This document shows positions 26,090 through 33,739 of a DNA stretch of 39,817 bases, one piece after another. Positions within the stretch are counted from its first letter, which is position 1; every line of letters begins with the position of its first letter. The notes below the pieces were generated by a model that searched no databases, had not been told where the DNA came from, and saw only the letters and a list, made by a program, of their open reading frames with translations. Source of the stretch: Acidimicrobiia bacterium (GTDB taxonomy: Bacteria > Actinomycetota > Acidimicrobiia > Acidimicrobiales > MedAcidi-G1); contig DQOF01000035.1 of the NCBI GenBank assembly GCA_015658775.1, positions 1 to 39,817 on the forward strand. Reading direction: 5' to 3'. The translations under genes and the position numbers were made by a program.

Positions 26090-26953
26090 TCAGCGCTGCC
26101 CCTTGCGGTCGCGTGTCATGCGCCGTTCGAGCAGGCTCAGCAGCAGTGAGAGGCTGAGTGTCAGGAGCAGGTAGATGAACGAGACGACGAAGTAGCCCTC
26201 GCGGAACTTGAAGGTGCTGGCCGAGAACTGGCGTCCACGCTGGGTGATCTCCAGTACGCCGAGGACCGACAGCAGCGATGTGTCCTTCAGGATCGCTATG
26301 AAGTCGTTGCCGAGGGGCGGGATGATCGCCCGCATGGCCTGGGGCAGGACGACCGAGCTCATGGTCTGGCGCCGGGTCAGGCCCAGCGAGCGTCCGGCTT
26401 CGCTCTGGCCCGGCGGAACCGACTGGATGCCGCCCCTGAAGATCTCGGCCATGTAGGCGCCGTAGATCAGGGCCAGGGTGACGGTGGCACGCATCTGGAA
26501 CGAGAGCTTGAACTCCCAGCCGAACCATGCGTCCAGCCGGCTGTTCAGGGCGTCGGTCACCTCGGGCACGACTATCAGGGCCACGGTGAAGATGAGGGGC
26601 AGGATCGGGATTCCGCGGATGAACTCGACGTAGGTGCGTGCCACGTTTCGAGACACCACGTTCCGGGAGAGCTGGCCCATGCCCGCCACCATGCCGATGA
26701 TGAGGGCGATGGTGAACGCCTGCAGGGTGGAGGTGATGGTGAGGCGCAGGCCCGGCGCGATCCGGGTCCAGGCCAGTTCGTAGTTCTCCTTCGTGAGGAT
26801 CTGCCAGGCCATCCACAGCAGGATCGCCACGATGATGGCTCCCCACCAGGGGAAGGTGTCCCACCACGGACGCTCGTCGGTGACACGCGTCGCCCCGCGC
26901 CGACCACGCTGCACCCGGCGCGGTTCCGTTGCCACCGCCTCGCTTTCCGTCAA
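26090..26953 (-). CDS. Polar amino acid ABC transporter permease (HisMQ type)
   Basis: A 287-residue permease. A basic, soluble N-terminus of about 35 residues precedes the first membrane helix ([14 protein letters not shown]). The binding-protein-dependent permease core follows, with [15 protein letters not shown] and the EAA loop [25 protein letters not shown] that docks on the ATPase. TTG 26953, preceded by GGGGGAA, is the likely start. A single permease implies a homodimer. The cognate binding protein is missing locally; a SBP_bac_3-type domain is found in the fusion protein at the window end. Confidence 0.9.
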   Translation of the reverse strand: MTESEAVATEPRRVQRGRRGATRVTDERPWWDTFPWWGAIIVAILLWMAWQILTKENYELAWTRIAPGLRLTITSTLQAFTIALIIGMVAGMGQLSRNVVSRNVARTYVEFIRGIPILPLIFTVALIVVPEVTDALNSRLDAWFGWEFKLSFQMRATVTLALIYGAYMAEIFRGGIQSVPPGQSEAGRSLGLTRRQTMSSVVLPQAMRAIIPPLGNDFIAILKDTSLLSVLGVLEITQRGRQFSASTFKFREGYFVVSFIYLLLTLSLSLLLSLLERRMTRDRKGQR

Positions 26954-26960
26954 TGTTCCC

Positions 26961-26986
26961 CCGCTACCTGATCGCCGCTACCTGAT
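26961..26986. repeat. Tandem direct repeat CCGCTACCTGAT
   Basis: Two perfect 12-bp copies (26961-26972 and 26975-26986) with a 14-bp period lie directly upstream of the amino-acid permease start. They could be a regulator site or a remnant duplication. Confidence 0.55.
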
Positions 26987-27145
26987 GGTGGCGGGTGGAC
27001 CATAACCCACCACGTAGTCCTCGTTAACTATCTCCAGCACCGACGACCGCGTGAACCACAGAAGTTGGGCCATCGGGAACAGGCCGGGGGCAACCGCTGG
27101 CATGACTGTCGACTTGTCGGGAACGGTGAAGATCCAGATCGACAT
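26978..27145 (-). pseudogene. Remnant of a DppB/DppC-family ABC permease
   Basis: The minus-strand frame reads GLFPMAQLLWFTRSSVLEIV followed by NEDYV, close to the conserved cytoplasmic segment of dipeptide-type ABC permeases (LTRSSMLEVLNEDYVRTARAKGL in typical members). After NEDYV the similarity stops and the frame ends at 26978 inside the tandem repeat. No matching N-terminal or C-terminal permease sequence surrounds it. I read it as a fragment of a deleted transporter gene; chance resemblance is possible. Confidence 0.4.
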
Positions 27146-27371
27146 CGTGCTGCGACCGAACGCTCCATAAAACCCCCCGGCCGCGCGCAGGGTGATACCT
27201 CTGAGAGGATCGACCCGTGAAGGAGTTGCAACGGTCAGATTCCCCGTCCAGGTGCACACTGTGGACACCACTGGCGTCAGCACTGCCCTACCTTCAGATC
27301 ATCCCTTGAGTCCCGGGTTCCTGGTTACCATCATCGGCCACAACCACACGCCCGGCTAGGAAGAGAGTCTC

Positions 27372-29342
27372 GTGGAAGACAGGTGGAACCAGGCATCTAC
27401 CAGATGCCTCGAGAGTGCCCTCGACGAGTGCGTGTACGGATCCCGCCTCATCGGCTCCGATCCGGACCTGGTGCTCCATGGAGGCGGTAATACATCGATC
27501 AAGACACCGTTCACCGACGTCACGGGCGACTCTTTCGATGCGCTGTTCGTCAAGGGATCGGGATGGGACCTCGCGACCATCGAACGCCGAGGCTTTGCTC
27601 CGCTGAATCTGTCTCGGCTGCGGGACCTTCTCGCCCTCGACTCGCTGTCGGACACCGACATGATGCGCGAACTCAAGGCCTCGAGCTTCGACCCGGACGC
27701 ACCGGCTCCGTCGGTCGAGAGCCTGTTGCACGCCTACATCCCGCACCAGGCGGTTCAGCACAGCCACGCCGACGCGATCGTCTCGATTACGAATGTCGTC
27801 GATGGTGAGACATGCGTACGCGAGGTCTTCGGAGACTCCGTCGTGGTCATCCCCTACGTGATGCCGGGCTTCGACCTGGCGAAGGCCGTCGCCGTGAGGT
27901 GGCCGGACGAGGCCCATGACCACACGGTCGGCATGGTGCTGCTCAACCACGGACTGTTCACCTTCGGTGAGACGACGGCCGAGGCCTACGCCCGACACCA
28001 CCAACTGATATCGAAGGCCGAACGGTGGCTGGACGAACACGCACCGTTGCCAGCACCGACCAGCGCTGCCCTGCCAAAGGTGGACAGGCTGGTTCTGTCC
28101 GATCTACGCCGGAGGATCTCAGAATCGGCAAACCGTCCGATGGTCCTGTGTCGCCACAGCGATCCGGTCTCGACCCGCTTCGTCCAACGCATCGACCTCG
28201 AGAGCATCGCCACGAGAGGACCACTCACACCCGACCACGTCATCCGCACCAGGCGCGTCCCGATGGTCGGGCGCGACGTCGAATCCTACGGACGTGCATA
28301 CGCCGAGTACTTCGACAAGCACGAACACCGGGGGCGCACAGAGCTCACGATGCTCGACGCGGCACCACGCATCGTCGTCGACGTCGATCTGGGGGTGCTC
28401 ACCGCAGGTCGGACCGTGGGCGAGGCCGACATCGCCTTCGACATCTACGAGCACACGATGCCCGCCCTGGAACGTGCCGAAGACCACCTCGGTGGGTACG
28501 TCGCTCTGGAACCGGAGCACATCTTCGATGTCGAGTACTGGGACCTCGAACAAGCCAAACTGCATCTGGCGGGCCCGCCTCCAGCACTCGCCGGGAACAT
28601 AGCCATAGTCACAGGAGCCGCCTCCGGCATCGGGAGGGCCTGCGCCGCTGAGCTGCTCGCTCGAGGATGTGCCGTCGGCGGGATCGACAAGGACGGTTCA
28701 GTCGAGACCGCCTTCGACAACCCCGCCTGGCTCGGACTCACCGTCGACGTCACCGACCCGACCGCCCAGACAGCCGCCCTCGACGAAGTGGTCGAACGAT
28801 TCGGCGGGCTCGACATCGTCATCATCGCGGCTGGGATCTTCGGGGTCGGCGCTGCGATCAGCCAGCTCGACCCGACCGACTTTCGAGCCGTCCAGGCGGT
28901 GAACCTAGACTCCGTTCTCAGCCTCCTCCACGCAACCCACCCGTTGCTGGCCCGGTCTCCAACCGGAGGCCGGGTCTCGATAATCGGCTCGAAGAACGTC
29001 GCGGCACCGGGTCGAGGCGCCGTTGCCTACTCGGCCTCGAAGGCCGCTCTGGTACAGGTAGCCCGAATCGCAGCGCTGGAATGGGCCGACGACGGTATAC
29101 GAGTCAACACCGTCCACCCCGACGCTGTCTTCGACACGGGACTGTGGAATGACCAGCTCCTCGCTGAGCGAGCACACCTACATGGACTCACCGTCGACGA
29201 GTACAGGACCCGCAACCTGCTCAAGACCGAGATCACTTCAGCCGACGTAGCCAGGCTGGCGGTGGAGCTCTGCACAGACACCTTCGCAAAGACAACCGGC
29301 GCCCAGATCCCGATCGACGGCGGCAACGACCGCGTCGTATAG
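27372..29342 (+). CDS. Class II aldolase / short-chain dehydrogenase fusion
   Basis: A 656-residue two-domain enzyme like the RhaD-type rhamnulose-1-phosphate aldolase/alcohol dehydrogenases. The aldolase half (about 1-400) has the phosphate loop HGGGNTSIK (36-44) and zinc histidines at HSH (130-132) and NHG (193). The dehydrogenase half (408-656) has TGAASGIG (414-421), Ser540, Tyr553 and Lys557 (AYSASKAAL). The aldolase would split a ketose-1-phosphate to dihydroxyacetone phosphate and an aldehyde, which the second half would oxidise or reduce. With MtnA and a nucleoside phosphorylase nearby, methylthioribulose-1-phosphate or 5-deoxyribulose-1-phosphate is a plausible substrate; no rhamnose genes are present. 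GTG 27372 follows GGAAGAGAG. Confidence 0.9.
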   Translation: MEDRWNQASTRCLESALDECVYGSRLIGSDPDLVLHGGGNTSIKTPFTDVTGDSFDALFVKGSGWDLATIERRGFAPLNLSRLRDLLALDSLSDTDMMRELKASSFDPDAPAPSVESLLHAYIPHQAVQHSHADAIVSITNVVDGETCVREVFGDSVVVIPYVMPGFDLAKAVAVRWPDEAHDHTVGMVLLNHGLFTFGETTAEAYARHHQLISKAERWLDEHAPLPAPTSAALPKVDRLVLSDLRRRISESANRPMVLCRHSDPVSTRFVQRIDLESIATRGPLTPDHVIRTRRVPMVGRDVESYGRAYAEYFDKHEHRGRTELTMLDAAPRIVVDVDLGVLTAGRTVGEADIAFDIYEHTMPALERAEDHLGGYVALEPEHIFDVEYWDLEQAKLHLAGPPPALAGNIAIVTGAASGIGRACAAELLARGCAVGGIDKDGSVETAFDNPAWLGLTVDVTDPTAQTAALDEVVERFGGLDIVIIAAGIFGVGAAISQLDPTDFRAVQAVNLDSVLSLLHATHPLLARSPTGGRVSIIGSKNVAAPGRGAVAYSASKAALVQVARIAALEWADDGIRVNTVHPDAVFDTGLWNDQLLAERAHLHGLTVDEYRTRNLLKTEITSADVARLAVELCTDTFAKTTGAQIPIDGGNDRVV

Positions 29343-29412
29343 GCCACAGGCAATGGCAACCGACCCTCTCGCCGCACGCACGGTGACGGCCCTGACAGAA
29401 GGATCCGCATCC

Positions 29413-30732
29413 ATGCCACCAGTCGGTCGAGAGCGATTCATCGCTGACGTCGTGGTCACGTGCGATGAAGCCGATTCCGTCCATGGCCCCGGCGTCGTCG
29501 ACATCGAGGACGGCAGGATCTGCTGGGTCGGGCCCAAGGCTGATGCACCAGAAGCATGCACAACCATGTCGGTGAACGACATCGGTGGTCTGCTGATGCC
29601 GGGACTGGTGAACTCCCACTGTCACACGCCCATGACGCTCGTGCGCGGGGTCGGCGACGGCCTTCCTCTCCAGCGGTGGCTCACCGAGGCCATGTGGCCG
29701 CGGGAGGGTCGCATGACCCCGGAGGACGTCTGGTGGGGCATGACCCTCGGGTCGGCCGAGATGCTGCGGGCCGGGGTCACCACCAGCTGCGAGATGTACC
29801 TCCACGAGGAACCCATCGTCGATGCCGTCGGGGCATCGGGCGCCCGACTGGTGATCACCCCCGGGGTGGTGTCGGCGCTCCACCCGGGCGACTCGGGTGA
29901 CGGCCGAACGGCGGCCATCGTCGACTTCCATGCCCGTCACCACGACCCGAAAGGCCGCATCACGGTGGGCTTGGGGCCCCACTCGGCCTACGACCTGGGG
30001 GTCGAACGGGTCGCAGCGCTGGCCGGGACGGCCCGCCAACTCGACGCCGTGCTGCACATCCACCTGGCCGAGACCACCCAGGAGAGCGCCGGGTTGGTGG
30101 CCGAACACGGGTGCAGCGTCGTGCGCTCCCTTGCCGATCACGGGGTGTTCGAGGGTCGGGTGCTGGCCGCCCACGGCGTCTGGGTCGACGACGACGACAT
30201 CTCGATCCTGGCCGAGTGGGGCGTAGCGATCGCCCACTGCCCGTTGTCCAACATGAAGTTGGGGTCGGGCATCGCCCCGGTCGAAGCCATGCGGCGAGCC
30301 GGGGTGACCGTGGCGTTGGGGACCGACGGACCTGCGTCGAACGACACGCTGAACCTCTGGGAGGAGGTCAAGTTCGCCCCGCTGCTGGCCCGGGTGCATG
30401 CCCTCGACGCCACGGTGCTTCCGCCGGTCGAGACGTTGGCCATGGCCACCCGAATCGGAGCGCTGGCCGTCGGCCTCGACGATGTCGGATGTCTGGCTCC
30501 CGGCTTCGCCGCCGACATGATCAGGATCGACCTCGACCACCATGCGTTTGTTCCGGTCACCGAACCGGCAGACCTGCTCGCCCACCTGGCGTGGGCCGGC
30601 TCGGACCGCCTGGTCAGCGACGTGTGGGTGGCCGGCAACCAGGTGGTGGCCGGAGGCCGGGTGCTCACCGTCGACGAGGAGCGCGCCCGGGCCGAGGTCC
30701 AACAGCGGGCCCAGCGTCTGGCAGCCGGATGA
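29413..30732 (+). CDS. mtaD: 5'-methylthioadenosine/S-adenosylhomocysteine deaminase-like amidohydrolase
   Basis: A 439-residue metal-dependent hydrolase. Metal ligands His69 and His71 (VNSHCHTPMT), His217 (LHIHLAETT, with Glu220), and Asp305 (GTDGPASND) are present; GPHSAYD, VLAAHGVW and VAIAHCPLSNMKLGSG are typical of the MTA/SAH deaminase group. It would remove ammonia from methylthioadenosine to give methylthioinosine. ATG 29413 has AAGGA nine nt upstream; ATG 29353 is an in-frame alternative adding 20 residues. The stop overlaps the cupin ATG (ATGA). The neighbouring phosphorylase of inosine type supports MTA as substrate. Confidence 0.85.
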   Translation: MPPVGRERFIADVVVTCDEADSVHGPGVVDIEDGRICWVGPKADAPEACTTMSVNDIGGLLMPGLVNSHCHTPMTLVRGVGDGLPLQRWLTEAMWPREGRMTPEDVWWGMTLGSAEMLRAGVTTSCEMYLHEEPIVDAVGASGARLVITPGVVSALHPGDSGDGRTAAIVDFHARHHDPKGRITVGLGPHSAYDLGVERVAALAGTARQLDAVLHIHLAETTQESAGLVAEHGCSVVRSLADHGVFEGRVLAAHGVWVDDDDISILAEWGVAIAHCPLSNMKLGSGIAPVEAMRRAGVTVALGTDGPASNDTLNLWEEVKFAPLLARVHALDATVLPPVETLAMATRIGALAVGLDDVGCLAPGFAADMIRIDLDHHAFVPVTEPADLLAHLAWAGSDRLVSDVWVAGNQVVAGGRVLTVDEERARAEVQQRAQRLAAG

Positions 30733-31172
30733 CCGCCGACGAGATTGCGGCCCTGCTGGGCATGGTGCTCCTGCCCGGGGAGGGCGGCCGCTGGGTGCAG
30801 ACTCTCCTGGACGACCGGTCCAGCGCCATTCTCTACCTGCTGTCCGACGGGGACTTCTCGGCCATGCACCGTCTCGACGCCGACGAGATCTACCACCACT
30901 ACGCCGGTGATCCGGTCGAGATGTTGTTCCTCGATCCCGATGGGTCGGTGGACCGGCCGGTGCTCGGCTCCGATCTGGAGGCCGGTCAGCGCCCCCAGTT
31001 GGTGGTGCCGGTCGGGGTGTGGCAGGGATCGTCGACGCTGGGGCAGTGGTCGCTGCTGGGCACGACCATGGCACCCCCGTACAGCGACGAGGGGTTCGAG
31101 CTGGGCGAGCGTGACCGCCTGGTCGACGGGTGGCCCGCCGCCGCCGGCCGCATCGAGCAGTTGACCCGCTGA
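30729..31172 (+). CDS. Cupin family protein (DUF985/cupin_5)
   Basis: A 147-residue small beta-barrel protein. SSAILYLLSDGDFSAMHRL, DADEIYHHYAGDPVEMLFLD, VLGSDLEAGQRPQLVVPVGVWQ and YSDEGFELGERD match the cupin_5 (DUF985) family, for which I know no firm reaction. It is translationally coupled to the deaminase gene by ATGA and may act on the same pathway, perhaps as a sugar-phosphate or thio-sugar enzyme; that is only a guess. It converges on the SDR gene with an 8-nt gap. Confidence 0.85.
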   Translation: MTADEIAALLGMVLLPGEGGRWVQTLLDDRSSAILYLLSDGDFSAMHRLDADEIYHHYAGDPVEMLFLDPDGSVDRPVLGSDLEAGQRPQLVVPVGVWQGSSTLGQWSLLGTTMAPPYSDEGFELGERDRLVDGWPAAAGRIEQLTR

Positions 31173-31180
31173 ACGGGTGG

Positions 31181-31912
31181 TTACCAGGTGGGCCGGGCGA
31201 GCACGCCGCCGTCGACCACCAGGTCGACGCCGGTGATCCACCGGGCCTGGTCGGACACGAGGAAGGCCACCGCGTCGGCCACGTCCTCGGGTGTGCCCAG
31301 ACGGCCGAGGGGAGCGGCGGCCAGCCATCGGTCGACCCCTTCGGGCCACCGCTCGGCCAGCCGGCCGTCGTCGATGAGCCCCGGTGACACCGAGTTGATC
31401 CGGATGCCCGAGGGCCCCAACTCCAGGGCTGCGGCCCGGGTGGCCATCACCAGGCCGGCCTTCGCCGCGGCGTAGTGAGCGTGTCCGGCCGCCGGTTGGT
31501 GCGCCTCGATGGAGGCGATGTTGACCACCGCCCCGCCCTCGTGCATGACGGTGGCGGCCGCAGCGGTGAGCACCTGGGTGGCCCGAAGGTCGACGGTCAG
31601 CACCTCGTCCCAGGCGGCGGCGGTGAGGGCGTTGAACGGTTCGACGGGCTGGATGCCGGCGTTGTTGACCAACAGGTCCAGGCGACCGGTGGCCGCCACG
31701 GTCTCGTCAACCAGGCGTCGAGGCTCCCCGATGGCGGCCAGGTCGGCGATAAGCAGCGGGGTGCCCAACTCGGCGGCCAGCGGCTCGGCCCGTCGTGTGC
31801 TCCGGTGGGCGGCGGCGACGACGCACAGACCGTCGGCGTGCAGGCGTCGGGCGATGGCCGCCCCGATGGCACCGTCGGCGCCGGTGACCAGGGCGACGGG
31901 CGTGCCGTTCAT
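31181..31912 (-). CDS. Short-chain dehydrogenase/reductase
   Basis: A 243-residue SDR. VTGADGAIGAAIARRL is the cofactor loop, LLVNNAGIQ the NNAG motif, NIASIEAHQ holds the catalytic Ser, and HYAAAKAGL gives Tyr and Lys. The C-terminal GVDLVVDGGVLARP is standard. The substrate is unknown; enzymes of this type often reduce keto groups. ATG 31912 overlaps the stop of the phosphorylase (ATGA), so it is co-translated with it and may process its pathway's aldehyde or ketone. Confidence 0.9.
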   Translation of the reverse strand: MNGTPVALVTGADGAIGAAIARRLHADGLCVVAAAHRSTRRAEPLAAELGTPLLIADLAAIGEPRRLVDETVAATGRLDLLVNNAGIQPVEPFNALTAAAWDEVLTVDLRATQVLTAAAATVMHEGGAVVNIASIEAHQPAAGHAHYAAAKAGLVMATRAAALELGPSGIRINSVSPGLIDDGRLAERWPEGVDRWLAAAPLGRLGTPEDVADAVAFLVSDQARWITGVDLVVDGGVLARPTW

Positions 31913-32649
31913 CCTTGCACCCAACGGGCACCGAGGACGGTGGCCGCCCCACCCAGCAGACGGGCGACCGGATCGGCCGCGATGGCCAGCACCTGCCAGA
32001 TCTCGTCCAGGGTCAACTCCACGTCACCCAGGCCGGCCGCCGGGTTCGACACCACGCCGACCGATGCGTACGGCAGGGCCAGCTCGCGGGCCAGCGCTAC
32101 CTCCGGGTAGCCGGTCATGCCCACCAGGTCGCCGCCGAAGCCGGCGTACATCCTGATCTCAGCCGGGGTCTCGAACCGGGGTCCGTTGGCGCACACATAG
32201 GTGCCCCCGTCGACGACGGCCAGGCCCTCCTCGTCGGCCACATGGCGCAGGATGCCCCGCAGGTCGGGGTCGTACGGTTCGGTCATGTCGGTGTGGCGGA
32301 CCTCGTCGTCGAAGAAGGTGTCGGCCCGTCCGCTGGTCTGGTCGACGAACTGGTCGATCAGCACCAGGGTGCCGTTGGCGTAGGAGGGGTTGATGCCACC
32401 GCTCACCGCGGTGGCCAGCACCGCCCGGGCGCCGACGTCGTGGAGTGCCCACAGGTTGGCCCGGTAGTTGATGCGCTGGGGAGGCACCGAGTGGCCGGAG
32501 CCGTGGCGGGGGAGGAACGCCACCGGACAGTTGTTCCATGTTCCGAGGGTGAGCTCGACCGGCCCGTAGGGTGTGTCGAGCACGGGTGTGCGACGATCCG
32601 TCACGCCGGGGAGGTCGTAGAAGCCGCTTCCGGTGATGAGTCCCAACAC
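31909..32649 (-). CDS. mtnP: 5'-methylthioinosine/methylthioadenosine phosphorylase
   Basis: A 246-residue PNP/MTAP-family phosphorylase. The phosphate-site segments GSGFYDLPG and FLPRHGSGHSVPPQRINYRANLWAL, the VSGGINP strand and GDLVGMTGYPEVALARELALPYA are family hallmarks. In the base-recognition loop it reads VSNPAAG (Asn202), as in Pseudomonas methylthioinosine phosphorylase, where human MTAP has the aspartates that read the 6-amino group. It therefore probably prefers methylthioinosine, matching the deaminase gene nearby. GTG 32649 has no clear ribosome site and a TACCCT box 8 nt upstream. Divergent from mtnA, 19 nt apart. Confidence 0.88.
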   Translation of the reverse strand: MLGLITGSGFYDLPGVTDRRTPVLDTPYGPVELTLGTWNNCPVAFLPRHGSGHSVPPQRINYRANLWALHDVGARAVLATAVSGGINPSYANGTLVLIDQFVDQTSGRADTFFDDEVRHTDMTEPYDPDLRGILRHVADEEGLAVVDGGTYVCANGPRFETPAEIRMYAGFGGDLVGMTGYPEVALARELALPYASVGVVSNPAAGLGDVELTLDEIWQVLAIAADPVARLLGGAATVLGARWVQG

Positions 32650-32657
32650 GACAGCCG

Positions 32658-32663
32658 AGGGTA
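32658..32663 (-). promoter_or_regulatory. Candidate leaderless promoter -10 box TACCCT for mtnP
   Basis: TACCCT on the minus strand ends 8 nt before GTG 32649 and lies only 5 nt from the mtnA start, so the two divergent promoters must overlap the neighbouring genes. Confidence 0.35.
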
Positions 32664-32668
32664 GTCAG

Positions 32669-33727
32669 ATGGCGGAAGCAACATCGGACCAGCGACCACA
32701 TACCGTCGATTATCTCGACGGTGTGGTCGTGCTGCTGGACCAGACAGCGCTCCCGGACCAGGAGCGGTACGTCCGGTGCGACACCTGGCAGCGGGTCGCC
32801 TCGGCGATTGCCGACCTGGAGGTGCGGGGTGCTCCGGTGATCGGGGTGACCGCGGCCTTCGGCTTGGCTCTGGCGGCCAAGGCATCCACCGCGGTGACCC
32901 CGGATGGTCTGCGCGCCGAGCTGGGCGAGGTGGCCGCTGCATTGATCGCTACTCGGCCGACGGCGGTGAACCTGGCGTGGGCCGTCGAGGCGGTGATGGC
33001 TGCCGCCGGTGCGACAGCGGACACGGTGGATGAGGTGCAAAAGGCCGTCGAGGCGTGTTCCCGGCGACTCCACGCCGAGGATCTGGCGGTGTGTCGGGCC
33101 ATCGGGGATGCCGGGGCGGCCCTGTTGGAAAGGATGAGCGACGTCATCACCCACTGCAACGCGGGTGCTCTGGCCACTGTTGGGTACGGCACCGCCCTGG
33201 GGGTCGTCCGATCGGCTCACCGGGTGAACCCGAACCTCCACGTGTGGGTCGATGAGACCCGACCGGTGCTGCAAGGGGCCCGGTTGACCGCCTTCGAATT
33301 GGGGCGCGACGGCATCGACTGCACGGTCATCGCAGACGGGGCAGCAGCATCGGTGTTGGCGGCCGGTGGGGTCGGCGCGGCGGTGGTCGGCGCCGACCGG
33401 ATCGCCGCCAACGGCGATGTCGCCAACAAGATCGGCACCTACGGCCTGGCTGTGTCGTGTCGGCACCACGGGGTGCCGTTCTACGTTGCTGCTCCACGGT
33501 CCACGATCGATGTCGACACTCCCGACGGGGCCGCCATCGAGATCGAGCAACGTCCGGCGGCCGAGGTCGCCGAGTACGGGGGCAGGCCCATCACCCCGTT
33601 CGGAGCCCGGGTGTTCAACCCGGCGTTCGACGTGACCCCGGCCGAACTGATCGACGGCATCGTCACCGAGGTCGGGGTGTTGCGGGCGCCGTACGGTCCG
33701 GCCATCGTCGCAGCGATGGCTCGTTGA
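32669..33727 (+). CDS. mtnA: S-methyl-5-thioribose-1-phosphate isomerase
   Basis: A 352-residue isomerase converting the aldose methylthioribose-1-phosphate to methylthioribulose-1-phosphate. VRGAPVIGVTAAFG, THCNAGALATVGYGTALG with Cys163, VDETRPVLQGARLTAFEL and VVGADRIAANGDVANKIGTYG with Asp243 match the family; Cys163 and Asp243 correspond to catalytic Cys160 and Asp240 in Bacillus. The VFNPAFDVTPAELIDGIVTE end is typical. ATG 32669 has GAGGG seven nt upstream. It converges on the set 2 ATPase with a 12-nt gap. Confidence 0.95.
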   Translation: MAEATSDQRPHTVDYLDGVVVLLDQTALPDQERYVRCDTWQRVASAIADLEVRGAPVIGVTAAFGLALAAKASTAVTPDGLRAELGEVAAALIATRPTAVNLAWAVEAVMAAAGATADTVDEVQKAVEACSRRLHAEDLAVCRAIGDAGAALLERMSDVITHCNAGALATVGYGTALGVVRSAHRVNPNLHVWVDETRPVLQGARLTAFELGRDGIDCTVIADGAAASVLAAGGVGAAVVGADRIAANGDVANKIGTYGLAVSCRHHGVPFYVAAPRSTIDVDTPDGAAIEIEQRPAAEVAEYGGRPITPFGARVFNPAFDVTPAELIDGIVTEVGVLRAPYGPAIVAAMAR

Positions 33728-33739
33728 CCGGCGGGAGGA

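Larger units (their letters stand above)
26954..27371. other. Longest intergenic region, between divergent units
   Basis: This 418-nt gap separates the minus-strand transporter unit from the plus-strand aldolase fusion. It holds a remnant of a peptide-ABC permease, a tandem 12-bp repeat next to the permease start, and a short palindrome CCTCTGAGAGG (27198-27208). Promoters for both flanking units should lie here but I cannot place them with confidence. Confidence 0.7.

Noticed and set aside
29233-31074. 613-codon open frame on the minus strand
   Set aside because: It lies opposite the aldolase fusion end, the deaminase and the cupin, and its translation is low-complexity Arg/Gly/His-rich.
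32159-33550. 463-codon minus-strand frame opposite mtnA
   Set aside because: mtnA on the plus strand has all catalytic residues; the opposite frame has no recognisable domain.
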